DNA from: Candidatus Corynebacterium faecipullorum
GTDB taxonomy: Bacteria > Actinomycetota > Actinomycetes > Mycobacteriales > Mycobacteriaceae
Reading direction: 5' to 3'
NCBI GenBank assembly: GCA_019114925.1
Contig: DXEO01000048.1
Location: 1-5,152 of the forward strand
DNA length: 5,152 bases
Made by a program: the position numbers and the translations under genes. The notes under the pieces were generated by a model. It worked only from the letters and a program-made list of their open reading frames with translations. It was not told the origin of the DNA and ran no database searches. Each line of letters opens with the position of its first letter. The first letter of the stretch is position 1. Below are positions 1 through 4,300 of this stretch, piece by piece.

Positions 1-1425
1 CGATGGGTGGCGCAGCTTAGACATGGTCTTAGACTCGATCTGGCGAATACGCTCGCGGGTAACGCCGTAGACTTGGCCAATTTCGTCTAAAGTGCGCGGC
101 ATGCCATCGGTCAAGCCGAAGCGCAGGCGAACCACGCCGGCCTCGCGCTCGGAGAGGGTGGTGAGCACATCCTGGAGCTGGTCCTGCAGCAAAGTGAAAG
201 ACACAGCGTCAACGGCAATGACTGCCTCGGAGTCCTCGATGAAATCACCAAGCTGGGAGTCACCCTCATCGCCGATGGTCTGGTCCAAGGAAATAGGCTC
301 TCGGGCGTACTGCTGGATCTCCAGCACCTTTTCCTCAGTGATGTCCATTTCCTTCGCCAGCTCCAGGGGGGTAGGCTCGCGGCCCAAGTCCTGCAACAGC
401 TCACGTTGGATACGACCGAGTTTGTTGATGACTTCCACCATGTGCACCGGAATGCGAATGGTACGCGCCTGATCTGCCATGGCACGGGTGATGGCCTGGC
501 GAATCCACCACGTGGCATACGTGGAGAACTTATAGCCCTTGGTGTAGTCGAATTTCTCAACGGCGCGGATTAGACCCAGGTTGCCTTCCTGGATGAGGTC
601 CAGGAAGGCCATGCCGCGGCCTGTGTAGCGCTTAGCCAAGGACACCACGAGGCGGAGATTCGCTTCGAGAAGGTGATTCTTTGCCTTGCGTCCATCACGG
701 GCGATGGCACGCATATCGCGCTTTTCCATGGGGGAGAGCTTGGCGGCCTTGTCGCCCTCGGCGCGGGCCTTTTCCATCTCATCCATGCGGTATTGAGCGT
801 ACAGGCCAGCCTCGATGCGCTTGGCCAAGGAGACCTCTTGCTCTGCGTTGAGCAGGGCGACTTTTCCGATTTGCTTCAGGTAGGCGCGGACTGAGTCTGC
901 CGAGGCAGTTAGCTCTGCGTCCTTGCGAGCCTGACGCAGGGCTGCGGACTCATCCTCGTCCCAGACAGATGAGCCGTCATCCTCTTCCTCGGATTCCTCG
1001 CCCTCAAGGTCGTCATCGTCATCACCGAACTCGTCGTCCTCGTCCAACTCCGCGTTGTTCGGATCGAAATCGATATCGGCATCGTCGTTGGTTTCGGCAT
1101 CCAACTCATCGTTTTGATCCTCTGCGAGGTCTTCAGCAGACTCTGAGTTCTCAGGCGAGGTTGCCTTCTTAGCTGCCGACTTACGCACAGTCTTCTTGGC
1201 GGTCTTCTTCGTCGCCTTCTGAGCGGACTTGCGAGTTGTCTTTTTAGCCGTTTTCTTGGCGGTCTTTTTTGCCGTCTTTTTCGCAGTCTTTTTCGCGGTT
1301 TTCTTAGCCGTCTTCTTGGCGGTCTTTTTTGCCGTCTTCTTGGCGGTCTTCTGTGCAGGTGCAGGTGCCTCGGAGGTGCTCTCGCCCTCGCCGAGTACCT
1401 GGTCTGAAGAATCAGTGGCTGCCAC
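1..1425 (-). CDS. sigA: Primary RNA polymerase sigma factor SigA (RpoD), 3' end cut by the window edge
   Basis: Group 1 sigma factor that directs RNA polymerase to housekeeping -10/-35 promoters. 475 codons are present, ending ...MSKLRHPS; mycobacterial SigA ends about 10 residues later, so only the extreme C-terminus is missing. Visible in order: short N-terminus (1-27); lysine-rich AKKT repeat (28-63) with degenerate copies to about 87; strongly acidic stretch (about 96-160); region 1.2 (ADSVRAYLKQIGKVALLNAE, 176-195); regions 2.1-2.4 (about 248-320) with NLRLVVSLAKRYTGRGMAFL, DLIQEGNLGLIRAVEKFDYT and the -10-reading KFSTYATWWIRQAITRA; region 3 (about 320-400, IRIPVHMVEVINK); region 4 (about 410-472) with the -35-reading helix-turn-helix TLDEIGQVYGVTRERIRQIE. 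The GTG at 1425-1423 is chosen because an in-frame TAG lies 12 codons upstream, no other start codon intervenes, and AAAGG sits at suitable spacing. The reading VAATDSS parallels the MAATK start of M. tuberculosis SigA. ppgK lies upstream on the same strand. Confidence 0.98.
   Translation of the reverse strand, partial: MAATDSSDQVLGEGESTSEAPAPAQKTAKKTAKKTAKKTAKKTAKKTAKKTAKKTAKKTAKKTTRKSAQKATKKTAKKTVRKSAAKKATSPENSESAEDLAEDQNDELDAETNDDADIDFDPNNAELDEDDEFGDDDDDLEGEESEEEDDGSSVWDEDESAALRQARKDAELTASADSVRAYLKQIGKVALLNAEQEVSLAKRIEAGLYAQYRMDEMEKARAEGDKAAKLSPMEKRDMRAIARDGRKAKNHLLEANLRLVVSLAKRYTGRGMAFLDLIQEGNLGLIRAVEKFDYTKGYKFSTYATWWIRQAITRAMADQARTIRIPVHMVEVINKLGRIQRELLQDLGREPTPLELAKEMDITEEKVLEIQQYAREPISLDQTIGDEGDSQLGDFIEDSEAVIAVDAVSFTLLQDQLQDVLTTLSEREAGVVRLRFGLTDGMPRTLDEIGQVYGVTRERIRQIESKTMSKLRHPS
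1237..1344 (-). repeat. Nine tandem 12-base units coding AKKT in SigA
   Basis: Residues 28-63 of SigA are nine consecutive AKKT tetrads, each from a 12-base unit of the type GCC-AAG-AAG-ACG. Degenerate tetrads (TRKS, AQKA, TKKT, AKKT, VRKS, AAKK) continue to about base 1165. Synonymous positions vary (GCC/GCT/GCG/GCA, AAG/AAA, ACC/ACG/ACT/ACA), so the array is not a perfect DNA repeat, though neighbouring units are close enough to allow slippage in multiples of four residues. Alanine/lysine-rich tails of this kind occur in actinobacterial DNA-binding proteins; a nucleic-acid-binding role here is inference. Confidence 0.9.
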
Positions 1426-1450
1426 GTACGCCCTTTCGACTTGCTCTTCG

Positions 1451-1463
1451 AGTGGAAACTATA
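1451..1463 (-). promoter_or_regulatory. Possible proximal -10 element for sigA
   Basis: Minus-strand TATAGT at 1463-1458 would start transcription near 1451 and give a leader of about 26 bases carrying the AAAGG ribosome-binding site. No good -35 is seen 16-18 bases upstream (GTCGCG at 17). It is an alternative or addition to the distal TATACT at 1566-1561. Only the -10 match supports it. Confidence 0.25.
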
Positions 1464-1504
1464 GGGACACGCAAGTTTATCGCGACTAGTCCCCGATGCT
1501 AGCC

Positions 1505-1530
1505 CGCCTCCTTAATGAGCAGGGGAGGCG
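1505..1530 (-). promoter_or_regulatory. Inverted repeat in the sigA leader containing AAGGAGG
   Basis: CGCCTCC (1505-1511) and GGAGGCG (1524-1530) are perfect 7-base inverted arms around a 12-base loop, extendable by two G-U pairs in RNA. On the sigA transcript strand the 3' arm reads GGAGGCG, preceded by TAA, so it includes a near-perfect anti-16S sequence (AAGGAGG, 1513-1507). No ATG, GTG or TTG lies at initiation distance downstream of it. It falls between the distal -10 and the sigA start, so it would form in the 5' leader. No U-run follows, so it is not a standard terminator. Confidence 0.4.
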
Positions 1531-1560
1531 CGCCGCTGGATATTCGATAATCGACAGCCC

Positions 1561-1589
1561 AGTATAGATCATTTTTGTCACCAGGCGGT
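1561..1589 (-). promoter_or_regulatory. Likely main sigA promoter (-10 TATACT)
   Basis: Minus-strand TATACT (1566-1561) matches the TATAAT consensus at five of six bases and is the best -10 in the space between ppgK and sigA. The -35 position at 17-base spacing (1589-1584, ACCGCC) is a poor match, which is common for corynebacterial promoters. Predicted start is near 1554, giving a leader of about 130 bases. It would let sigA be transcribed independently of ppgK. The call rests on the hexamer and location. Confidence 0.5.
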
Positions 1590-1592
1590 GAC
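1577..1592. repeat. Inverted repeat GTCACC-AGGC-GGTGAC between ppgK and sigA
   Basis: Perfect 6-base arms (1577-1582 and 1587-1592) around a 4-base spacer. On the minus strand it is followed by AAAAATGATC rather than a T-run, so it is not an intrinsic terminator for ppgK. It covers the -35 position of the proposed sigA promoter, a placement typical of an operator. No known regulator motif was recognised in it. Confidence 0.5.
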
Positions 1593-1626
1593 TGGGGTCG
1601 ACTGAGGGAGGTAGGGTCTGGTCGGT

Positions 1627-2424
1627 TTACGGGCGAATACCTTCCTTCGCTGCCATTGCGGCCCCGACGATGCCCGCACGATTGCGGAGCTGAGCTGCAA
1701 CGACTGGGGTTTCGATATTCAAGTGCTCGCCCCACTTGTCAAACTTCCGAGAGATCCCGCCCCCGATGACAAAAGCTGAGGGATTAAACAGCGCCTCGTA
1801 TTCGTGGAGTACTCGGTTGACTCGCTTTGCCCATTGCTTAGTCTTGAGCCCTTCGCGATCCTTGACCGCGGACGAGGCTTGGTGCTCTGCCTCCTTTTCC
1901 CCGACGATGAGGTGGCCGATCTCGGTATTGGGGAAGAGCTGGCCATCTAGCAGGAAAGCGGAGCCGATGCCGGTGCCCAGGGTAAGGAAGATAACGGGGC
2001 CGGAGCGCGCGACGTCATCGCCGTAGGCTACCTCGGCGAGGCCGGCTGCATCGGCGTCGTTAAGCACAGTAAAAGGCACATCGAGGTACTTGCCCAGCAA
2101 GTCCTGCGCATCGACCCCGATCCATGACTTATCAATATTCGCTGCGCTGCGAATAACCTGTTCTTTGACCACCGCGGGCATAGTAATTCCGACAGGGCCA
2201 TCCCAGTTCTTCTCGGCGACGATCTGGGTGATTACTGTGGCTACAGCGTCGGGTGTGGCAGGCTGTGGCGTGGCGATCTTGAGGCGCTCGCCGACGAACT
2301 CTCCTGTTGTGAGGTCTACTACGGCGCCTTTAATGCCGGAGCCTCCAACATCGATGCCGAAGGCGTGGCCGTGGTGCTGAGTGCCCGGATTCGTGTCCGG
2401 CTGCTGTGTTTCTTGCGCGGTCAT
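1627..2424 (-). CDS. ppgK: Polyphosphate glucokinase (ROK family)
   Basis: Cytoplasmic kinase that phosphorylates glucose to glucose-6-phosphate using inorganic polyphosphate and, in many homologues, ATP. The 265-residue product has the ROK/actin-like signatures in order: phosphate-1 loop GIDVGGSGIKGAVVD (23-37), TMPAVV (81-86), AANIDKSWIG (94-103), catalytic LNDADAAG (121-128; Asp123 is the likely base), phosphate-2 LTLGTGIGSA (147-156), NTEIGH (166-171) and PSAFVIGGGISRKFDKW (215-231). The Cys-rich zinc motif of other ROK sugar kinases is absent, as expected for the polyphosphate subgroup. It closely resembles C. glutamicum PPGK as I recall it, with an N-terminal extension of about 15 polar residues (TAQETQQPDTNPGTQHHGH). 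The ATG at 2424-2422 has no clear ribosome-binding site. sigA follows on the same strand after 201 bases, and no terminator is evident between them, so readthrough into sigA is plausible. Confidence 0.95.
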   Translation of the reverse strand: MTAQETQQPDTNPGTQHHGHAFGIDVGGSGIKGAVVDLTTGEFVGERLKIATPQPATPDAVATVITQIVAEKNWDGPVGITMPAVVKEQVIRSAANIDKSWIGVDAQDLLGKYLDVPFTVLNDADAAGLAEVAYGDDVARSGPVIFLTLGTGIGSAFLLDGQLFPNTEIGHLIVGEKEAEHQASSAVKDREGLKTKQWAKRVNRVLHEYEALFNPSAFVIGGGISRKFDKWGEHLNIETPVVAAQLRNRAGIVGAAMAAKEGIRP

Positions 2425-2441
2425 ACTGACAGCTTATGTTG
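2425..2441 (-). promoter_or_regulatory. Possible -10 element placing the ppgK transcript start at its ATG
   Basis: On the minus strand CATAAG lies eight bases before the ppgK ATG, so transcription would begin at or next to the start codon. With no Shine-Dalgarno sequence visible, a leaderless mRNA is plausible and common in actinobacteria. The hexamer matches TATAAT at only four positions and no clear -35 is seen. Confidence 0.25.
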
Positions 2442-2461
2442 AGACGCCCGATGATGTGGCG

Positions 2462-2473
2462 ATACTTCAGTAT
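2462..2473. repeat. Palindrome ATACT-TC-AGTAT upstream of ppgK
   Basis: Perfect 5-base arms around a 2-base centre, about 38 bases upstream of the ppgK start codon. It is AT-rich against a GC-rich background and sits where an operator or activator site for ppgK would. Read on the minus strand, AATACT inside it could alternatively be a -10-like hexamer. No known corynebacterial regulator motif was matched. Confidence 0.35.
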
Positions 2474-2560
2474 TTGGGTCGAAGGTGTGGGGAGAGGCAC
2501 TCCTAATCTTGTTGGCGGATACCTCGTTTGCCAATGCGCGTTGGGCGGGATGTGAGGAGC

Positions 2561-2587
2561 TTTACCCAGAAAACCTTCCGCGATACT
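2561..2587 (+). promoter_or_regulatory. Weak candidate promoter upstream of DUF4193
   Basis: TTTACC (2561-2566) and GATACT (2582-2587) are separated by 15 bases, slightly short. A start near 2594 would give DUF4193 a leader of about 160 bases containing the GGAGG-ATG at 2629-2644 and the GC-rich hairpin at 2658-2673. A closer element (ATAAATA, 2714-2720) is an alternative. Confidence 0.25.
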
Positions 2588-2641
2588 AGAGCCCTAAACT
2601 TGCAGTTCACATGCATTAAAGGTGAAATGGAGGGGGTAAAA

Positions 2642-2830
2642 ATGTGTGTTCCATGGTGCCCCCACGGCGGGGCGAGTGTGACACGCGGGCCTGTGTGGTT
2701 TAGGATGCCGTCGATAAATACACGTACCTATCTATTTGACTCACAGAGGCAAGCATTATGGCCACCGATTATGACGCACCGCGTCGCCGCGCTGAAGATG
2801 AGCTCGAGGCTGACTCCCTCGAGGGCCTGA
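2642..2830 (+). CDS. Doubtful 62-residue ORF overlapping the DUF4193 start
   Basis: An ATG at 2642 lies 8 bases after GGAGG (2629-2633, within GGAGGGGG), the strongest translation-initiation signal on the plus strand in this gap. It opens a 62-residue frame starting MCVPWCPHGG that runs through the DUF4193 start and ends 73 bases inside that gene, in another frame. I recognise no domain, and the composition (scattered Trp, Arg, Pro; no hydrophobic segment) is what a shadow frame in GC-rich DNA gives. It could be translated as an upstream ORF that affects DUF4193 expression, or the Shine-Dalgarno may be a coincidence. A real protein product is unlikely. Confidence 0.2.
   Translation: MCVPWCPHGGASVTRGPVWFRMPSINTRTYLFDSQRQALWPPIMTHRVAALKMSSRLTPSRA
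2714..2749 (+). promoter_or_regulatory. Proximal -10 candidate and ribosome-binding site for DUF4193
   Basis: ATAAATA (2714-2720) is an AT-rich -10 candidate that would give a leader of about 30 bases; overlapping TATCTA (2729-2734) is another. No convincing -35 is seen. AGAGG (2745-2749) lies 8 bases before the ATG at 2758 and supports that start. Confidence 0.35.
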
Positions 2831-3048
2831 AGGCGGCTGAAAATGATAACAACGGCATGGATGACGATGGTGAAATCGTCGAGGCATTTGAGCCGCCATC
2901 AGTAGACCTGACGGGCGAGGAACTTAATGTCACTGTCGTGCCGCGCAAGGAAAACGAGTTCACCTGTTCCGTGTGCTACTTGGTGCAGTCCAATAAGCGC
3001 CTGGACCATGAAGAAGACGGGCAGCCCGTCTGTATGGACTGCGCTTAG
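2758..3048 (+). CDS. DUF4193 family protein with a C-terminal four-cysteine zinc ribbon
   Basis: Small acidic cytoplasmic protein of 96 residues, the usual length for this actinobacterial family. The N-terminal half (MATDYDAPRRRAEDELEADS) is charged, rich in Asp and Glu and probably flexible. PSVDLTGEELNVTVVPRKENEFTC follows in the middle. The C-terminus carries two Cys pairs, CSVC (70-73) and CMDC (92-95), 18 residues apart, a typical structural zinc-ribbon arrangement. The family has no established function that I know of. It lies near sigA and dut in M. tuberculosis (Rv2699c) as it does here. The start is supported by AGAGG 8 bases upstream. It converges on the DUF3093 gene. A zinc-stabilised fold is inferred from the cysteines; a role as a protein- or RNA-binding accessory factor would be a guess. 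Confidence 0.92.
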   Translation: MATDYDAPRRRAEDELEADSLEGLKAAENDNNGMDDDGEIVEAFEPPSVDLTGEELNVTVVPRKENEFTCSVCYLVQSNKRLDHEEDGQPVCMDCA

Positions 3049-3057
3049 CTCATACGT

Positions 3058-3087
3058 TCAGCTAACCAGCTGATTCGGTGAGCTCAC
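3058..3087. terminator. Two inverted repeats in the convergent gap; possible weak bidirectional terminator
   Basis: TCAGCT-AACC-AGCTGA (3058-3063 and 3068-3073) begins 10 bases after the DUF4193 stop and is followed by the perfect palindrome GTGAGCTCAC (3078-3087). The position between convergent stop codons suits transcript termination from both sides, but stems are short and no T-run follows in either direction. Factor-dependent termination is equally possible. Confidence 0.3.
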
Positions 3088-3134
3088 TACGCCGCAAGAA
3101 CACCGCAATCACTCGATCTCCCTGCACCGGGCGT

Positions 3135-3662
3135 TTAAGCCTTGGCTGCAGAAGCCTGTTCGGGGACGAAGGCCGCAAGTAGCTTGTCGGGGTTCTTAGA
3201 GCCAATGAGCCAATAAGGCGTCGGGTCCTCTGGGTCATCGAGGACAAGCATCACATGTTCTGGCACCCAGCCATGTGTTACAAGGAATGCAGCGGGATCG
3301 AGCTGTGGTCCCAACGCATTGCGACGCGCGGTGGCCGGCACTGCGGTGCTTCGGGAGACAACATCATGTGGCAGCTGCGCATCTTTTACGGTGAGCCAAC
3401 GCGTGCCATCAGCGTCCTGTTCTACCTGGACTACAGTGTTGGACCACGTTAGCAGCACCCACACGGCGATGGCGCTGAGCAGAATTGCGGGGATGATGAC
3501 CCACATGATTCCGCGGTTGAGGCTGACCGTGGCCGTAGAAATCACCACAACGGCGGCCGCTATCAACCACCAGTACCACGGCACCCACTGCCGCTCACGG
3601 TAAAGGATGACGGGGGATTCGGCGGCCGCCGAGGGGGAAGCAGACGAAGAACTCGGAGTCAT
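3135..3662 (-). CDS. DUF3093 family membrane protein
   Basis: Inner-membrane protein of unknown function, 175 residues from the chosen ATG. A low-complexity Ser/Ala-rich N-terminus (1-16) is followed by the family signature LYRERQWVPWYWW (20-32), two membrane segments (about 30-48 and 54-73) joined by a short NRG turn, then a soluble domain with TRWLTVKDAQLP (87-98), PEHVMLVLDDPEDPTPYWLI (134-153) and GSKNPDKLLAAF (154-165). The hairpin topology suggests both termini lie on the same side. A GTG at 3704 could add 14 residues (LGSPLPRRLDSEA), but the ATG is preferred because TAGACT lies 8 bases upstream, fitting a leaderless transcript, and the extension has no membrane or domain character. It is divergent from dut and convergent with DUF4193. 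The M. tuberculosis counterpart, by position, is Rv2698. A membrane-associated accessory role is all that can be inferred. Confidence 0.9.
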   Translation of the reverse strand: MTPSSSSASPSAAAESPVILYRERQWVPWYWWLIAAAVVVISTATVSLNRGIMWVIIPAILLSAIAVWVLLTWSNTVVQVEQDADGTRWLTVKDAQLPHDVVSRSTAVPATARRNALGPQLDPAAFLVTHGWVPEHVMLVLDDPEDPTPYWLIGSKNPDKLLAAFVPEQASAAKA

Positions 3663-3676
3663 GGCCTCAGAGTCTA
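3663..3676 (-). promoter_or_regulatory. Candidate -10 for DUF3093, possibly leaderless
   Basis: Minus-strand TAGACT (3676-3671) fits the TANNNT pattern of corynebacterial -10 boxes and lies 8 bases before the ATG at 3662, so transcription would begin at about the start codon. GAGG, 2 bases before the ATG, is too close to act as a normal ribosome-binding site. No clear -35. Confidence 0.3.
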
Positions 3677-3717
3677 GTCGTCGGGGAAGGGGAGAACCCA
3701 ACACGCCGAGTAGACGC

Positions 3718-3729
3718 CGCCTCTAGGCG
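3718..3729. repeat. Palindrome CGCCT-CT-AGGCG between divergent DUF3093 and dut
   Basis: Perfect 5-base arms around a 2-base centre in the 113-base divergent region, about 34 bases upstream of the dut -10 candidate. It could be a shared operator, but the arms are short and GC-rich, so chance occurrence is quite possible. Confidence 0.25.
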
Positions 3730-3762
3730 CCAGCCTTAGGGTGAGGTACGGCAGAGACAAGG

Positions 3763-3778
3763 TAGGCTGGGCCGCGTG
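3763..3778 (+). promoter_or_regulatory. Candidate -10 placing the dut transcript start at its GTG
   Basis: TAGGCT (3763-3768) fits TANNNT and is followed by 7 bases before the GTG at 3776, so the transcript would start at the codon itself. No ribosome-binding site sits at normal spacing (GGTAGG is 10 bases or more away and overlaps the -10), which favours leaderless initiation. No good -35 at 17 bases. Confidence 0.35.
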
Positions 3779-4252
3779 AATGAGCAACATCCCCTCGAAG
3801 TTCCGGTAAGTCCTTGTGGTGAGATTCAGGTAAAACGCCTTGATAAGGAGCTTCCGCTGCCGCAGCGCGCCCACCGTGGCGATGCCGGTGCGGATCTCTA
3901 CGCTGCGCACGATGTCACTTTGCGCCCCGGCGAGCGGGCTTTGGTCGGCACGGGTATAGCCCTTGCCCTGCCGATGGGCACCGTCGGCTTGGTCCACCCT
4001 CGGTCCGGCTTGGCAGCTAAGCATGGGATTTCCGTGGTCAACACGCCAGGAACCATTGATGCGGAGTACCGCGGAGAGATTAAAGTGTGCCTTATTAACC
4101 ACGACCCGGTAGAGATCTTTGAGGTCAAGCGGGGAATGCGTATTGCTCAACTCCTTGTTCAACGCGTGGAGTTGGTGGGTTTCCGTGAGGTTGAGGAGCT
4201 CGATGACACCGCTCGCGGTGAAGGTGGCTACGGCTCCACTGGCGTCAACTGA
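3776..4252 (+). CDS. dut: Deoxyuridine 5'-triphosphate nucleotidohydrolase (dUTPase)
   Basis: Homotrimeric cytoplasmic enzyme that hydrolyses dUTP to dUMP and pyrophosphate, keeping uracil out of DNA and supplying dUMP for thymidylate synthesis. The 158-residue product has all five trimeric dUTPase motifs: motif 1 GDAGADLYA (35-43), motif 2 PRSGLAAKHGI (75-85), motif 3 NTPGTIDAEYRGEIKV (89-104, with catalytic Asp95 and the base-stacking Tyr98), motif 4 RGMRIAQLLV (119-128) and motif 5 ARGEGGYGSTG (146-156). The motif 5 aromatic is Tyr152, where E. coli and human enzymes have Phe and M. tuberculosis has His. The C-terminus stops right after motif 5, without the mycobacterial tail. The GTG at 3776 is the only start codon before the conserved core that leaves a normal N-terminus. 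DUF3710 follows after 45 bases on the same strand. Confidence 0.97.
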   Translation: MNEQHPLEVPVSPCGEIQVKRLDKELPLPQRAHRGDAGADLYAAHDVTLRPGERALVGTGIALALPMGTVGLVHPRSGLAAKHGISVVNTPGTIDAEYRGEIKVCLINHDPVEIFEVKRGMRIAQLLVQRVELVGFREVEELDDTARGEGGYGSTGVN

Positions 4253-4281
4253 CTCGAATAGACCAGCAACACACACGAATT

Positions 4282-4300
4282 AAGGAAGGCATAAACCATG
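4282..4300 (+). promoter_or_regulatory. Strong ribosome-binding site for DUF3710
   Basis: AAGGAAGG (4282-4289) lies 8 bases before the ATG at 4298 and fixes that start over the nearby in-frame ATG two codons later. No clear promoter or terminator is visible in the 45 bases after dut, consistent with co-transcription. Confidence 0.7.

Larger units (their letters stand above)
2425..2757. other. 333-base intergenic region between divergent ppgK and the DUF4193 gene
   Basis: No recognisable full-length gene lies here. It holds the upstream sequences of both flanking genes: an ATACT-TC-AGTAT palindrome near ppgK (2462-2473), a possible plus-strand promoter (2561-2587), a strong Shine-Dalgarno plus ATG (2629-2644) opening a doubtful 62-codon frame, a GC-rich hairpin (GCCCC 2658-2662 and GGGGC 2669-2673), and the immediate promoter and ribosome-binding region of DUF4193. 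In related genomes this position holds suhB; I see no motif of that family in any frame here. Confidence 0.7.

Noticed and set aside
92..560. Frames of 126 (plus) and 149 (minus) codons
   Set aside because: Alternative frames across conserved sigma regions 2-4 of sigA.
1237..1344. Regular 12-base repeats considered as a CRISPR-like or intergenic repeat array
   Set aside because: The units are contiguous, in frame and coding within sigA, with no spacers.
1229..1489. Plus-strand frame of 86 codons with a hydrophobic FLAVF/FFAVF repeat, resembling a membrane peptide
   Set aside because: It is the exact antisense of the AKKT array in sigA; the repeat is fully explained by the coding strand, and it has no ribosome-binding site.
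1577..1592. Hairpin considered as the ppgK intrinsic terminator
   Set aside because: On the ppgK transcript strand it is followed by AAAAATGATC, not a T-run, and the stem is only six base pairs.
1499..1735. Minus-strand 78-codon frame running from the ppgK 3' end into the sigA leader
   Set aside because: It starts inside ppgK in another frame, has random composition and no credible initiation site.
2677..2692. TGTGACACGCGGGCCT as a possible GlxR (cAMP-CRP type) site upstream of DUF4193
   Set aside because: The first half TGTGA is present but the required TCACA second half is not.
3734..3755. TTAGGGTGAGGTACGG as a possible DtxR (iron repressor) box upstream of dut
   Set aside because: Only the first half-site TTAGG matches; the symmetrical second half is missing.
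3674..4276. Minus-strand frame of 200 codons
   Set aside because: It lies antisense across the whole of dut, whose five motifs are intact, and shows no family features of its own.
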